From Syntrophaceae bacterium UBA1163 (GTDB taxonomy: Bacteria > Desulfobacterota > BSN033 > UBA1163), in the NCBI GenBank assembly GCA_002311635.1, contig DBZJ01000031.1, forward strand, positions 1 through 8,697: a stretch of DNA of 8,697 nt, given 5' to 3'. The position numbers and the translations under genes were made by a program. Each line of letters begins with the position of its first letter. Positions within the stretch are counted from its first letter, which is position 1. A model generated the notes under the pieces. That model ran no database searches. It was not told the origin of the DNA and saw nothing but the letters and a program-made list of their open reading frames with translations. Below are positions 1 to 7,357 of the stretch, one piece after another.

Positions 1-383
1 TAATCCACCCCCCGAAGGTGCTTTGAAAGGAGGGGCACATGAAGATAAGCGGAATCAACCGCCTGCCCTGGTAAAAGCATATTATATGCCAAATCTAAGA
101 ATCCAAAATTACAGAGATTTTATTTTGAGGTTATTGTCAAATTAATAAATTTGTTACCGCACCTCCTCTCATCTTTTTTTCCTTTGACGTATTCTTTAGG
201 TTTCCAAAAATTCAAGCATTTATACTCCATCTCCAAGCGAAACATCTGAACATTTAATATAAAGGCAAGTCCTGTGCCAATCCATTTTCAAGAGAATTTA
301 AGAGATATTTCGCACCATCCCCAACCTGATTTATCCAGAATATTTAAGGGCTTATTAAGGCCTTGGACCTCTGGTTAAATTGA

Positions 384-398
384 ATTCTTATAAAGAAT
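384..398. repeat. short perfect palindrome, AT-rich
   Basis: ATTCTT and AAGAAT form perfect 6-bp inverted arms around a 3-base centre (ATA). The centre includes a TATAA-like string, so this could be an operator over a promoter. No gene starts nearby on either strand, and an AT-rich 15-base palindrome is not rare by chance. Confidence 0.25.
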
Positions 399-658
399 AG
401 AGTATTAAAGTTTAGTCTTAAACCGGAATGTTTTGTCGATCTTTTTAAAGTGCTAAATGCTTTCTTCTTAGATTTCGATCAGTAACGAGTTTCGACAGGT
501 TTGACGACCAGCTCGACAAGAATTTCAGCGAGGAAGATCTCTTCAGGCCGAGATTCCAATTTTGATTCTTTAAACAAATTGATTTGTAAATAAGCGGAAA
601 AGGTTTATTATTGATTTCCGCTTGAAATATTATATCAGGGGAAACTTAATTGGATCCC

Positions 659-693
659 CACATTCCGCACTCTGCACTCCGCACTCTACACTC
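659..693 (+). repeat. heptanucleotide tandem repeat, 5 units
   Basis: Five consecutive 7-base units are visible: CACATTC, CGCACTC, TGCACTC, CGCACTC and TACACTC, consensus YRCAYTC. The first unit is the most divergent. The same heptad family appears in the opposite orientation at 8434-8454, beyond the far end of the two operons. Such short tandem heptads are usually dispersed intergenic repeats; no coding role is apparent here. Confidence 0.75.
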
Positions 694-909
694 TAAGGTG
701 TCCCTTGTCCGTTTCACAAATTCACAAGGTTTAGTCCATTTTTGGCCAATTTCTGACCACAACTGTTGATTCAATAAACAGAATTAGGTCTCTGCCGTAA
801 GAATTGGCGTACATCTTATGTTCTTCTTCAAGGACTTACGCTATGTTTACCTCGCCGAAGCCCTAGCGCAGGCGGGCGCTTTCCATGGTGGCACAAAAAA
901 TGCTTATTC

Positions 910-938
910 TTGTCAAGATGATTTATTTCTGGTAAAGT
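910..938 (+). promoter_or_regulatory. candidate sigma70 promoter of operon 1
   Basis: TTGTCA (910-915, 5 of 6 to the -35 consensus) is followed after 17 bases by TAAAGT (933-938, 4 of 6 to the -10 consensus). Transcription would start near 945, about 40 bases before the possible mini-ORF at 985 and 180 before the nuclease gene at 1125. It is the best-spaced hexamer pair I noticed upstream of operon 1, but the evidence is consensus matching only. Confidence 0.35.
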
Positions 939-984
939 AGGGCAAAATCACAAGGCGGGAGAAGACTGATTCACTCTAAGGACC

Positions 985-1128
985 GTGCGCCTTGCTGTAT
1001 GTTTTCTTACGGACACGGAAACGGGAAACGAGTCACCCTTCTCACAATTGAACGATGAGGAGGATGAGGTTAATTCAAATCTCAAGACCTTTGTGTTATG
1101 TGATGGTGAGTTGGACGATAAAGAATGA
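985..1128 (+). CDS. possible 47-aa acidic small protein
   Basis: This frame is open from the stop at 967-969 to TGA at 1126-1128. A GTG at 985 would give 47 residues, about 13 acidic against 3 basic, with an acidic cluster DEEDE at residues 24-28. Its stop overlaps the nuclease start as ATGA, the same arrangement as the two following junctions. The nuclease gene has only a weak ribosome site of its own, so coupling from this frame would make sense. Against it: the GTG has only AAGGA two bases upstream, which is too close, there is no ATG, and an open stretch this long occurs easily by chance. I recognise no family. It may be chance or the tail of a lost gene. Confidence 0.25.
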   Translation: MRLAVCFLTDTETGNESPFSQLNDEEDEVNSNLKTFVLCDGELDDKE

Positions 1129-2330
1129 GCGATATGGAGCGGTCTAAGTACTCTGCAGCACCAGCTCTCGTTGGTTATGTCTATCAGTGTCGTCTTGCAC
1201 TGTTGATGGCACTCAGACGAGTAAAAACTGATCCCTGTCTAAATTTGTCAATAGAAACACTGGATGATGTGGTCTTCGAGAAAGAAGGCATCCCTGTAGA
1301 AATTATTCAAACCAAGCACCACATGAGCCGTAAGGCTAATCTCACAGATGGAAGTGCTGATCTGTGGAAAACAATCCGTATATGGTGTGACCTTTATCGA
1401 GGAGGGCTAACGCAGGCCCGCCCCGTTTTGTGTATGATGACGACAGCCAATGCACCCGAGGGTTCAGCAGCCTATTATCTCCGCGCAGAAAATCGAAATG
1501 TTGTAATGGCTGAAAGGCTACTTCTACAAACTGCTCAGACATCGGTGAGCCAAACAAATAAGGATGCGTACGCAGTGTTTCTTGAGCTTTCCCCTGAATC
1601 AAGGCAGGAATTACTTGGTTCCGTCATTATTTTAGACCAGGGTCCACTCATTGAAGATATTGACCGCCTATCGCGGGAAGCACTCTGGTCTGCATGCCAC
1701 CGCTCAAAAATTGAACAGTTTCTCGTGTATTTGGAAGGATGGTGGTTTAAGCGTATCCTTAAGCATTTGCTTTCCGATAAGCCAATCCCCATCCTCGGCG
1801 AAGAATTGGATTCGCAATTAAATGAATTACGCGAACAATTCAAGAGCGATGCCCTCCCTATCTATGAGGATCTGAAGACAGCTACAGTAGACAGCCAACT
1901 TTATCAAGACTATATCTTTGTACACCAGTTGAAACTAATCGACATCGGGTCAAAACGTATGGCCTCTGCCATTAACAACTACTATCGTGCCTTTGAACAG
2001 CGTTCTCGCTGGGTGAGAGAAGAGCTTCTATTGGTTGGCGATCTAGAGTATTACGAACAAAGGCTTATTGAAGAGTGGGAAATTCATTTTGAAACAATGC
2101 GAGAAAACCTTGGCGAAGATGCGGTTGATTCCGAAAAGATCAAAGCCGGCCGAATAATATACGACTGGGTGGAAAAGGAAGCTGATATCCCAATAAGGCC
2201 TCGCTGCAATGAGCCCTTCATAACAAGAGGTTCTTATCACATGCTTGCAGATAAGCGAGAAGTCGGTTGGCATGTTGAGTTTCGCTCCCGATTGGTGGAG
2301 CTTCTAGAGGGCAGGGGAGCCCTGAAATGA
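1125..2330 (+). CDS. ABC-3C effector: Cap4/DUF4297-like nuclease with ABC-3C C-terminal domain
   Basis: This 401-residue protein is the predicted nuclease effector of the three-gene ABC system. The N-terminal third looks like the Cap4/DUF4297 dsDNA endonuclease fold of the PD-(D/E)xK superfamily: the opening helix motif GYVYQ (17-21), then E44 with D47-D48 in SIETLDDV, then E59-x-x-Q62-x-K64 in the strand VEIIQTKHH. E44/D47/D48, E59 and K64 are the likely metal and catalytic residues. Residues ~150-330 are helical and unassigned. The C-terminus (about 342-396) carries the ABC-3C CTD signature, ITRGSYHMLAD (366-376) followed by VGWHVEF (380-386). ATG 1125 is the earliest possible start because an in-frame stop lies at 1119-1121; M4 is an alternative. 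No strong ribosome site is visible. The stop overlaps the next start by ATGA. The domain calls come from motif memory, with the CTD and nuclease core fairly secure. DNA cleavage triggered by invading nucleic acid is inference. Confidence 0.88.
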   Translation: MSDMERSKYSAAPALVGYVYQCRLALLMALRRVKTDPCLNLSIETLDDVVFEKEGIPVEIIQTKHHMSRKANLTDGSADLWKTIRIWCDLYRGGLTQARPVLCMMTTANAPEGSAAYYLRAENRNVVMAERLLLQTAQTSVSQTNKDAYAVFLELSPESRQELLGSVIILDQGPLIEDIDRLSREALWSACHRSKIEQFLVYLEGWWFKRILKHLLSDKPIPILGEELDSQLNELREQFKSDALPIYEDLKTATVDSQLYQDYIFVHQLKLIDIGSKRMASAINNYYRAFEQRSRWVREELLLVGDLEYYEQRLIEEWEIHFETMRENLGEDAVDSEKIKAGRIIYDWVEKEADIPIRPRCNEPFITRGSYHMLADKREVGWHVEFRSRLVELLEGRGALK

Positions 2331-2830
2331 AACCTTGGCAGAAGCGAAATTCCGAAGAAGCTAATCTACTTAACCCTGCCTTTTTAGCTTTGATTCTTCA
2401 ACAGTGCGTAAAAGGGTACTGTGATGGTGGTCAAACGAAGGCACCTTACGTTCTTCCATTTCTTATAATTCCACTAGTGCTACATAAGGGAACTCGTGAA
2501 GCCCTTCCGGTGAAGGTAAGTACTACTCTCTCAACCTGGATCACCAGACTTCAAGGAGTGCACGCAAAGATTGGATATGCCGAGCGCGCACGTTCAATCG
2601 TCCCTTATGTGAAGGAAGCCTTGATATTTGCTTTCTCGCATAATCTGGTATGTTTCGAAGGCAGTGATTCCTTAAAGGTGTCACAACTAATTAAAGTGAT
2701 CGCCAGTTCAGATTGTATGGCTAGCGATGAGGTCTCGGAGTGTTTCAAAAAAGCTCATTTCTGCGGTCGTTGGATTGCCCGAACAGGGAAAATTGAAACA
2801 GCAATGGCACTTCTGGGGGTGAAACCATGA
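2327..2830 (+). CDS. three-component ABC system middle component
   Basis: This 167-residue cytoplasmic protein matches the small middle component of ABC three-component systems, thought to bridge the ATPase and the effector. Family-typical segments are EEANLLNPAF (10-19), the hydrophobic LPFLIIPLVLHKGTREALP (43-61), GYAERA (83-88) and GRWIARTG (147-154), ending in GVKP. The hydrophobic run at 43-52 is broken by prolines and is family-typical, not a clear membrane span. The ATG overlaps the nuclease stop (ATGA 2327-2330), with AGGGGAG at 2313-2319 placed seven bases upstream, and its own TGA overlaps the ATPase start. No enzymatic motif is visible, and none is expected. The family assignment is firm from motif and neighbours; the molecular role is inferred from the ABC-3C literature. 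Confidence 0.88.
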   Translation: MKPWQKRNSEEANLLNPAFLALILQQCVKGYCDGGQTKAPYVLPFLIIPLVLHKGTREALPVKVSTTLSTWITRLQGVHAKIGYAERARSIVPYVKEALIFAFSHNLVCFEGSDSLKVSQLIKVIASSDCMASDEVSECFKKAHFCGRWIARTGKIETAMALLGVKP

Positions 2831-4761
2831 GTTTCCAAATACTTGAGATAGTGCTCTATAGTAATACCGGGAAGATGAGGATTTTACCTCTCCGCACGAA
2901 TTCTGCGAACATCATTAGCGGGGCTTCTAAAACAGGTAAGTCAGCCATTCTTCACATAGTTAGTTATTGTCTTGGCGACAAAAAGAGTGATATCCCAGAA
3001 GGTGTCATATTGGAGAAAACCTCGTGGTTTGCCGTTCACCTCGTACGGGAGGAGGAAGAACTATTCATTGCCCGAAGGAATCCGGGGCCTGGTAAATTAT
3101 CTTCAGAAGGCATTTATATTGAGAAAGGAAGTAAACTTGATGTTCCGGATTACCAGAAGTTGACCCAGAATTCGAATCGAGACACATTAATTACACTCCT
3201 TAATCAGTTTGCGGGTATATCCGACTATTCCTTTGAGAAGAAACCGGGGCAGACTCGGAACACAGGGGCTGCCGATATAGGCAAAGCCCTTATTTATTGC
3301 TTCCAAGAACAGGGTGAAATTGCAAATCAACGTCTTCTCTTCCATCGTCAAGGAGAGCAATTTCTTCCCCAAAGCATTAAGGACTATATGCCCTTCTTTC
3401 TTGGCGCAATAGATAGAGATCACGTGCTGAAAAAAGAAGAGGTGAGGCGACTCAAGCAGGAACTTCGGAGGCTGGAAAGTAACAAAGCGGAACAAGAACG
3501 GATGAGAGGAACATTCTTTGAAAGGGCGCACTCTCTTATTGCAGAGGCAGTATCTGCTGATCTTCTGTCTACAAACCAGGAAATGCCTCATTCATGGAAG
3601 GAAGTGAAAGAGGTCCTAGCGGCTGCAATTAATGCCAAAGCAGAACAGACATTCCCCGAGACGCAGTATGGTCTGGAACTGGAGAAACTTTTTGGGCTGC
3701 AAGGAGATTTGCGTAGTAAGCACAGGGCCATAAGTGAGGAAGTGGCTGCGCTTAGAGCACTGAAATCAGGTGGGCAAGGCTTTGCACATGAGGCAACTGA
3801 ACAAAGAGCCAGACTCAGTAGTATTGGTCTACTGCCGACCGGCAAAGAATCAATTAGGTCTGTTTGTCCTTTATGCTCCTCCACTTTGAACACCCCTGCA
3901 CCAAATGCGGAGGCTATACGCGCCACCCTGCAAGCAATAATGCATCACCTTGAAGGAGTAAGCTCAGATTTTCCTCATATTGATAAATTGATCGCCAATG
4001 CAGAGGCAAAGCAGGCGGAGATCAACGCCGAGCTCAGAAATCTGGACTCCAGAATTCTTGCTATACAAAATGTAAATAAAAGAATTGAGGTGATCCGTGA
4101 TTCAAACGCGAAGCGAGCGCTGATACAAGGAAGGCTGGGACTCTATCTCGAAACTATTTCAAACGTTAAGGACGCCGCAGAGGATAGCAAGGAAATTGAA
4201 CTGCTAAGGTCTCGGATTCAGGCACTCGAACTGTCTCTCGCTGATGAAGCGTTACAGGAGCGTCTAGATTCTGTTCTTTCACTTTTGTCTAAGGAGATGT
4301 CTGACATGGCTTGTACGCTTGATCTGGAACATTCAATCTATCCTATGCGGTTAGATACCAATAAGCTTACGGTTGTAGCTGATACTGAAAACGGTCCACT
4401 TCCTCTGGAAAGAATGGGTAGCGGAGAAAGCTGGGTTTCACTCCACATCATCACATATCTTGTTTTACATCGTTGGTTTGCGAGGAAAGGACTCCCTGTT
4501 CCAAATTTTATATTTTTTGATCAACCGACTCAGGCATACTTTCCACCCGACGTTTCTGACGAAACTGTCCGGAACACCGATAGAGAGTCCGTAATGCGGA
4601 TGTTTCGACTAATTTCAGATAAGGTCAAGGATGCTGGGTTTCAAGTCATTGTAATGGAACACGCCGACATTCAAGAGGATTGGTATCAAATGATGATCGC
4701 AGAGAAATGGTGGGATGGCGTAAAAAAACTTGTTCCGCTGGACTGGATGAACGGGGTGTGA
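2827..4761 (+). CDS. DUF3732 ABC/SMC-like ATPase of ABC-3C system
   Basis: This 644-residue SMC/Rad50-type ABC ATPase is the predicted sensor-motor of the operon. The N-terminal lobe has Walker A GASKTGKS (32-39), followed by YCLGDKKSDIPEGVI (47-61), which is typical of DUF3732. A FQEQGEI segment (159-165) probably supplies the Q-loop. Residues ~195-340 and ~385-490 are charged, heptad-like helices expected to form a short coiled-coil arm. Between them SVCPLC (345-350) gives a single CxxC, like a Rad50 zinc hook. The C-terminal lobe has the ABC signature GSGESW (531-536), Walker B FIFFDQPTQ (561-569) and the H-loop in VIVMEHAD (607-614). The residue after the Walker B aspartate is Q566, not the usual Glu, which I believe is characteristic of DUF3732. 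The start ATG overlaps the previous stop, with GGGGTGA just upstream. I see no clear terminator after the TGA. Length is normal for the family. Confidence 0.92.
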   Translation: MSFQILEIVLYSNTGKMRILPLRTNSANIISGASKTGKSAILHIVSYCLGDKKSDIPEGVILEKTSWFAVHLVREEEELFIARRNPGPGKLSSEGIYIEKGSKLDVPDYQKLTQNSNRDTLITLLNQFAGISDYSFEKKPGQTRNTGAADIGKALIYCFQEQGEIANQRLLFHRQGEQFLPQSIKDYMPFFLGAIDRDHVLKKEEVRRLKQELRRLESNKAEQERMRGTFFERAHSLIAEAVSADLLSTNQEMPHSWKEVKEVLAAAINAKAEQTFPETQYGLELEKLFGLQGDLRSKHRAISEEVAALRALKSGGQGFAHEATEQRARLSSIGLLPTGKESIRSVCPLCSSTLNTPAPNAEAIRATLQAIMHHLEGVSSDFPHIDKLIANAEAKQAEINAELRNLDSRILAIQNVNKRIEVIRDSNAKRALIQGRLGLYLETISNVKDAAEDSKEIELLRSRIQALELSLADEALQERLDSVLSLLSKEMSDMACTLDLEHSIYPMRLDTNKLTVVADTENGPLPLERMGSGESWVSLHIITYLVLHRWFARKGLPVPNFIFFDQPTQAYFPPDVSDETVRNTDRESVMRMFRLISDKVKDAGFQVIVMEHADIQEDWYQMMIAEKWWDGVKKLVPLDWMNGV

Positions 4762-4903
4762 GGCAGACCCAAGCTAACTGCTTAACGGAATAAAGCGTTT
4801 CTAGAAGAAGAGACTGACTTTAGGCTTAGAATCTCAAAATTGGAGTGAAGGGGGTCAATCCCTCATCGTTGATAAGCCGCATAAGAATATGCCGAAATCC
4901 TGA
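4762..4903. other. spacer after operon 1
   Basis: This short non-coding stretch links operon 1 to the transposase remnant. AACG (4784-4787) and CGTT (4796-4799) could pair around eight bases, but a 4-bp stem without a U-run is not a convincing terminator. No start codon or ribosome site leads into the remnant frame, which begins just after an in-frame TGA at 4901-4903. Confidence 0.4.
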
Positions 4904-5119
4904 AATAGCAAGACCGGTTCGGAGGGGGAAGCGCTTCTTGGACAGCCGAATATAGAGTTACTTTATGTGGCAGGAGGATTAAGAGGCCGGGAAATAGGAG
5001 AGCTTTTCCGAGTGGGTGACAGATCGGTGAGGCAGGAGCGAAGGAGACTGAGGGATCGCCTGAGAGATGATCGAGTTCAGAACTTATTCAAAGGGTTTCC
5101 TGGAAAATGTAACGATTGA
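4904..5119 (+). pseudogene. RAYT-type (Y1) transposase C-terminal remnant
   Basis: An open frame of 71 codons between TGA 4901-4903 and TGA 5117-5119 has no plausible start. It contains LLYVAGGLRGREIGELF, then VGDRSVRQERRRLRDRL. This resembles the DnaA-like helix-turn-helix tail of REP-associated tyrosine (Y1) transposases, in which segments like YLGKGYKGREIGELFGVGYSAVSQ occur (from memory). The N-terminal catalytic Y1 domain with its HUH motif is absent from the window, and the last residues do not look conserved, so this is a decayed fragment. It lies between the two operons and marks past transposition or recombination there. Identification rests on the helix-turn-helix pattern only. Confidence 0.6.
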
Positions 5120-5334
5120 GGAATTGCCTCTTGATGCGAAGGCCGATGACCGCAAAGGCGGAAGGATAAATCGTTCGAGGAAACATTAACACTCATAGGA
5201 GAAGTCTGATCAAGGGTAGGATGCAAAAATAGCGTATTCCCGTTTGCCTGCCCGCCCTCCCCCCTCTTTTAATTTGGCCTGAGCTCAAACTATTTTGACC
5301 AACGATCCGAAGTATTTTGGGGCAAACTGGTCCC
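5120..5334. other. non-coding seam upstream of operon 2
   Basis: No gene, repeat or RNA is evident. The stretch includes a pyrimidine-rich run (about 5248-5271, CCTGCCCGCCCTCCCCCCTC followed by TTTT) that is not preceded by a stem I can see. Confidence 0.4.
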
Positions 5335-5362
5335 TTGACAATTCTTTTGGAACCGCTAAAAA
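5335..5362 (+). promoter_or_regulatory. candidate promoter of operon 2 (distal)
   Basis: A perfect -35 hexamer TTGACA (5335-5340) is followed after 16 bases by TAAAAA (5357-5362), 4 of 6 to the -10 consensus. It lies about 115 bases before the HD gene start in gene-free DNA. The -35 is good and the -10 weak. Confidence 0.35.
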
Positions 5363-5403
5363 TAGATTAAGTTGTGAATTGTATCTAAAAACCATTATAC
5401 CGT

Positions 5404-5431
5404 TTTTCATGTTCTTCGTTCACGTTATAAC
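5404..5431 (+). promoter_or_regulatory. candidate promoter of operon 2 (proximal)
   Basis: TTTTCA (5404-5409) and TATAAC (5426-5431, 5 of 6 to -10) are 16 bases apart. Transcription would start near 5438, leaving a leader of about 39 bases before ATG 5477. This would exclude the upstream TTG at 5447 from having a ribosome site. It is an alternative or addition to the distal candidate. Confidence 0.3.
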
Positions 5432-5460
5432 AATAATGTTGAAGGGTTGCTGTCCATAAC

Positions 5461-5467
5461 AAAGGAG
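5461..5467 (+). promoter_or_regulatory. ribosome binding site fixing the HD gene start
   Basis: AAAGGAG lies nine bases before ATG 5477. It is too far downstream to serve the TTG at 5447 and abuts the ATG at 5468, so 5477 is the best supported start of the HD-domain gene. Confidence 0.7.
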
Positions 5468-5476
5468 ATGAAAAAG

Positions 5477-7357
5477 ATGAAAAGGAAGAACTTCAGAATA
5501 CCTAACCGTGACATCAAAATCGAGGCGCATGAACTCTTATTTATTAATTCTCGTTGTTTTCAGAGACTGTACAAGATTAAGCAGCTAGGACTGGCGGATC
5601 GAGTTTACCCTTTCGCCACGCATACTCGGGCTGCCCATTGCTTAGATTGCCTAGATATGTCCCAGCGGTTTGTTGATGCTCTTCAAGAAAATCTTAAATA
5701 TTCCTCATCCCTAAAAGAAGAAGAAAAGAATAAACTTTTGGGTAGAATCCAGGAAGATCGTAATCTGATAAGAGCGGGGGCACTTTTGCACGATATAATG
5801 CACATTCCTTATTCTCACACGCTTGAAGATGAAAACGGGATTCTAGAAAAAGGAGATAAAAGCGAACGAATAAACAAAATGATAGACCGCGTAAAGAAAG
5901 AGCTTGATGAGCTAAAAAAAATGCCCGAACGGGCTAACCACGCTGCGTTCGGATTTAGTGACCAAGATGAACTTGAGGAAGGCATAAAATTGGCCCAAAG
6001 CCTGTTAAAAGACGTTAAGAAGATTTTATGGACAATAGCATTTCCAGATGAGGAAGCAATGACACGGTATGTTGAAAGAAAGGCTGAGAAAATAAAGTAC
6101 GAGGGCGGGAAGGAGCTGTCCAAAGAAGAAAAAGGTGAGCTAAAAGCTTCAATTGAGAAGAATCGTCTCGATAAGGACAGATTTTACATAGCGGACATAA
6201 TAGGAAATACTATATCAGCAGACCTTCTCAGCTACATCTTGCGAGATGTAGAATATACGGGGATAGAAATGAGACCTGGTTTCTTTTACCGCCTCTTCGA
6301 CTATATCGAACTCCGCCAAAACGAAAAGACCCAAGGCTCAACCCGACTGGTTATTAAACTGACCAAAAAGGGGGATTGGAGACATGACGTATTGTCCGCA
6401 ATCATTAATATACTCAATGTGAGATTCGCGCTCACAGAAGCCGTCATTTACCATCATGCAAAATGCGAAGCAAGTGCAATGCTCGGGAAAATCGCGTCTC
6501 TTTGCAACCTAAGTGAATCTGAAGAGCTATACAACATTGGTGACGAAGGTTTTATGGACCTACTTGAAAATAAAATAGGAGAAATCGAAAAAATTTCGAA
6601 ACAAAAAGCCGAGAGTGCTCGACAACTTTTGCATTCCTTAGAAAGCAGGAGATTTTACAAGCGGTTTCACATCATCCCCGCATCCGAACAAAAAGCCCCA
6701 GGCAGAGCTGACCTGTCAATAGTGTATTCCTTCCCCCAAAAGCGCTTCGACTTTGAGAATAGAATAGAAAACAAATTTGGCCTGCCACCGGGATCAATAA
6801 TACTGTTTTGCCCAACGAGCAAGATGGCTCTTAAAGAAGCAGAGGCGCTCGTTGTTTATGAAAAAATGGGCAGCAGCGGAAATTTGGAGGAGGCTATTGA
6901 AAAACTTAACAGCAATGAATGTTTGGAGAACCTCAAAATGCGTCACGAAAGCTTAGCACTAAGAGTGAGAAATGTTATGGATCAATACAGAGCTTTATGG
7001 AAACTATACGTGTTTATAAACCCCTCTTTAATACCTATTTACGGTGCCGTTCTCAAAGAAGAAATATCTAAACCGGAGAATCTAAGAGGGGGAGATTCGA
7101 TCTTCGACCAGTACTATGTTTCCCAAAGCAATGAATACGAGGTAAGTGAAAAGATAAAAGAAGAGGCAAGGAACGCCGTGCCGGAACCTCGTATACCAGA
7201 GATCTACCAGGAAATCCCTTCCGCTATTGAAACGCTTATGTCAAAAGAAAGAAGGGGGAATTATTACGAATGGGTAGGAAGTAGAACAAAAGAAATTGTA
7301 CTCGCGGCAAAAGAACGCATCGAGGCCAAGGGGAGACAGGGAAACCTGATATCATGA
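5477..7357 (+). CDS. SAMHD1-like HD-domain protein, predicted dNTP triphosphohydrolase
   Basis: This 626-residue HD-domain hydrolase resembles SAMHD1/dGTPase enzymes, which convert dNTPs to nucleosides and triphosphate. FQRLYKIKQLG (28-38) and YPFATHTRAAH (44-54) match the family N-terminus. The metal-site set is H54, H105-D106 (LLHDIMHIPYSH, with H109 and H114) and D249 (ISADLLSYILRD, 246-257). VRFALTEAVIYHHAKCEASAML (two segments: 315-325 and 326-336) resembles the Y-x-H-K region of SAMHD1. No catalytic ligand is missing. Between the HD motif and D249 lies a Lys/Glu-rich helical insert (~120-235). Residues ~340-626 form a long C-terminal part I cannot assign, making it longer than typical bacterial dGTPases. 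The open frame extends to a TTG at 5447, but AAAGGAG at 5461-5467 favours ATG 5477. Its stop overlaps the metallopeptidase start (ATGA). A role in dNTP depletion during phage infection is inference from the family; hydrolysis of another nucleotide is possible. Confidence 0.88.
   Translation: MKRKNFRIPNRDIKIEAHELLFINSRCFQRLYKIKQLGLADRVYPFATHTRAAHCLDCLDMSQRFVDALQENLKYSSSLKEEEKNKLLGRIQEDRNLIRAGALLHDIMHIPYSHTLEDENGILEKGDKSERINKMIDRVKKELDELKKMPERANHAAFGFSDQDELEEGIKLAQSLLKDVKKILWTIAFPDEEAMTRYVERKAEKIKYEGGKELSKEEKGELKASIEKNRLDKDRFYIADIIGNTISADLLSYILRDVEYTGIEMRPGFFYRLFDYIELRQNEKTQGSTRLVIKLTKKGDWRHDVLSAIINILNVRFALTEAVIYHHAKCEASAMLGKIASLCNLSESEELYNIGDEGFMDLLENKIGEIEKISKQKAESARQLLHSLESRRFYKRFHIIPASEQKAPGRADLSIVYSFPQKRFDFENRIENKFGLPPGSIILFCPTSKMALKEAEALVVYEKMGSSGNLEEAIEKLNSNECLENLKMRHESLALRVRNVMDQYRALWKLYVFINPSLIPIYGAVLKEEISKPENLRGGDSIFDQYYVSQSNEYEVSEKIKEEARNAVPEPRIPEIYQEIPSAIETLMSKERRGNYYEWVGSRTKEIVLAAKERIEAKGRQGNLIS

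Larger units (their letters stand above)
1..909. other. gene-poor left flank
   Basis: I see no convincing gene in this stretch. Stops are frequent in all six frames and no family motif is recognisable. A good Shine-Dalgarno (AGGAGGGG) precedes an ATG at 39, but that frame closes after 11 codons at 72-74. The minus strand is open from about position 119 to the window edge, with an ATG at 80-78, but it has no ribosome site and no recognisable sequence. The region holds the heptanucleotide tract at 659-693 and the palindrome at 384-398, listed separately. It looks like decayed or intergenic accessory DNA. Confidence 0.6.

Noticed and set aside
39..74. ATG with a strong Shine-Dalgarno and an 11-codon frame (leader-peptide-like)
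   Set aside because: No downstream gene, attenuator hairpin or residue bias supports a leader peptide, and the frame is too short to judge.
479..604. Minus-strand open stretch of about 41 codons ending in TGA at 481-479, with a protein-like hydrophobic segment
   Set aside because: There is no start codon in the frame, no ribosome site and no recognisable family; the length is within chance.
796..840. Inverted repeat CGTAAG (796-801) / CTTACG (835-840)
   Set aside because: Six-base arms separated by 33 bases are expected by chance and nothing nearby suggests a function.
1342..3926. Several minus-strand open frames of 60-130 codons inside operon 1
   Set aside because: They are antisense shadows of strongly supported genes and have no family motif.
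5447..5476. A TTG start giving ten extra residues on the HD protein
   Set aside because: No ribosome site precedes TTG 5447, whereas AAAGGAG at 5461-5467 is correctly placed for ATG 5477.
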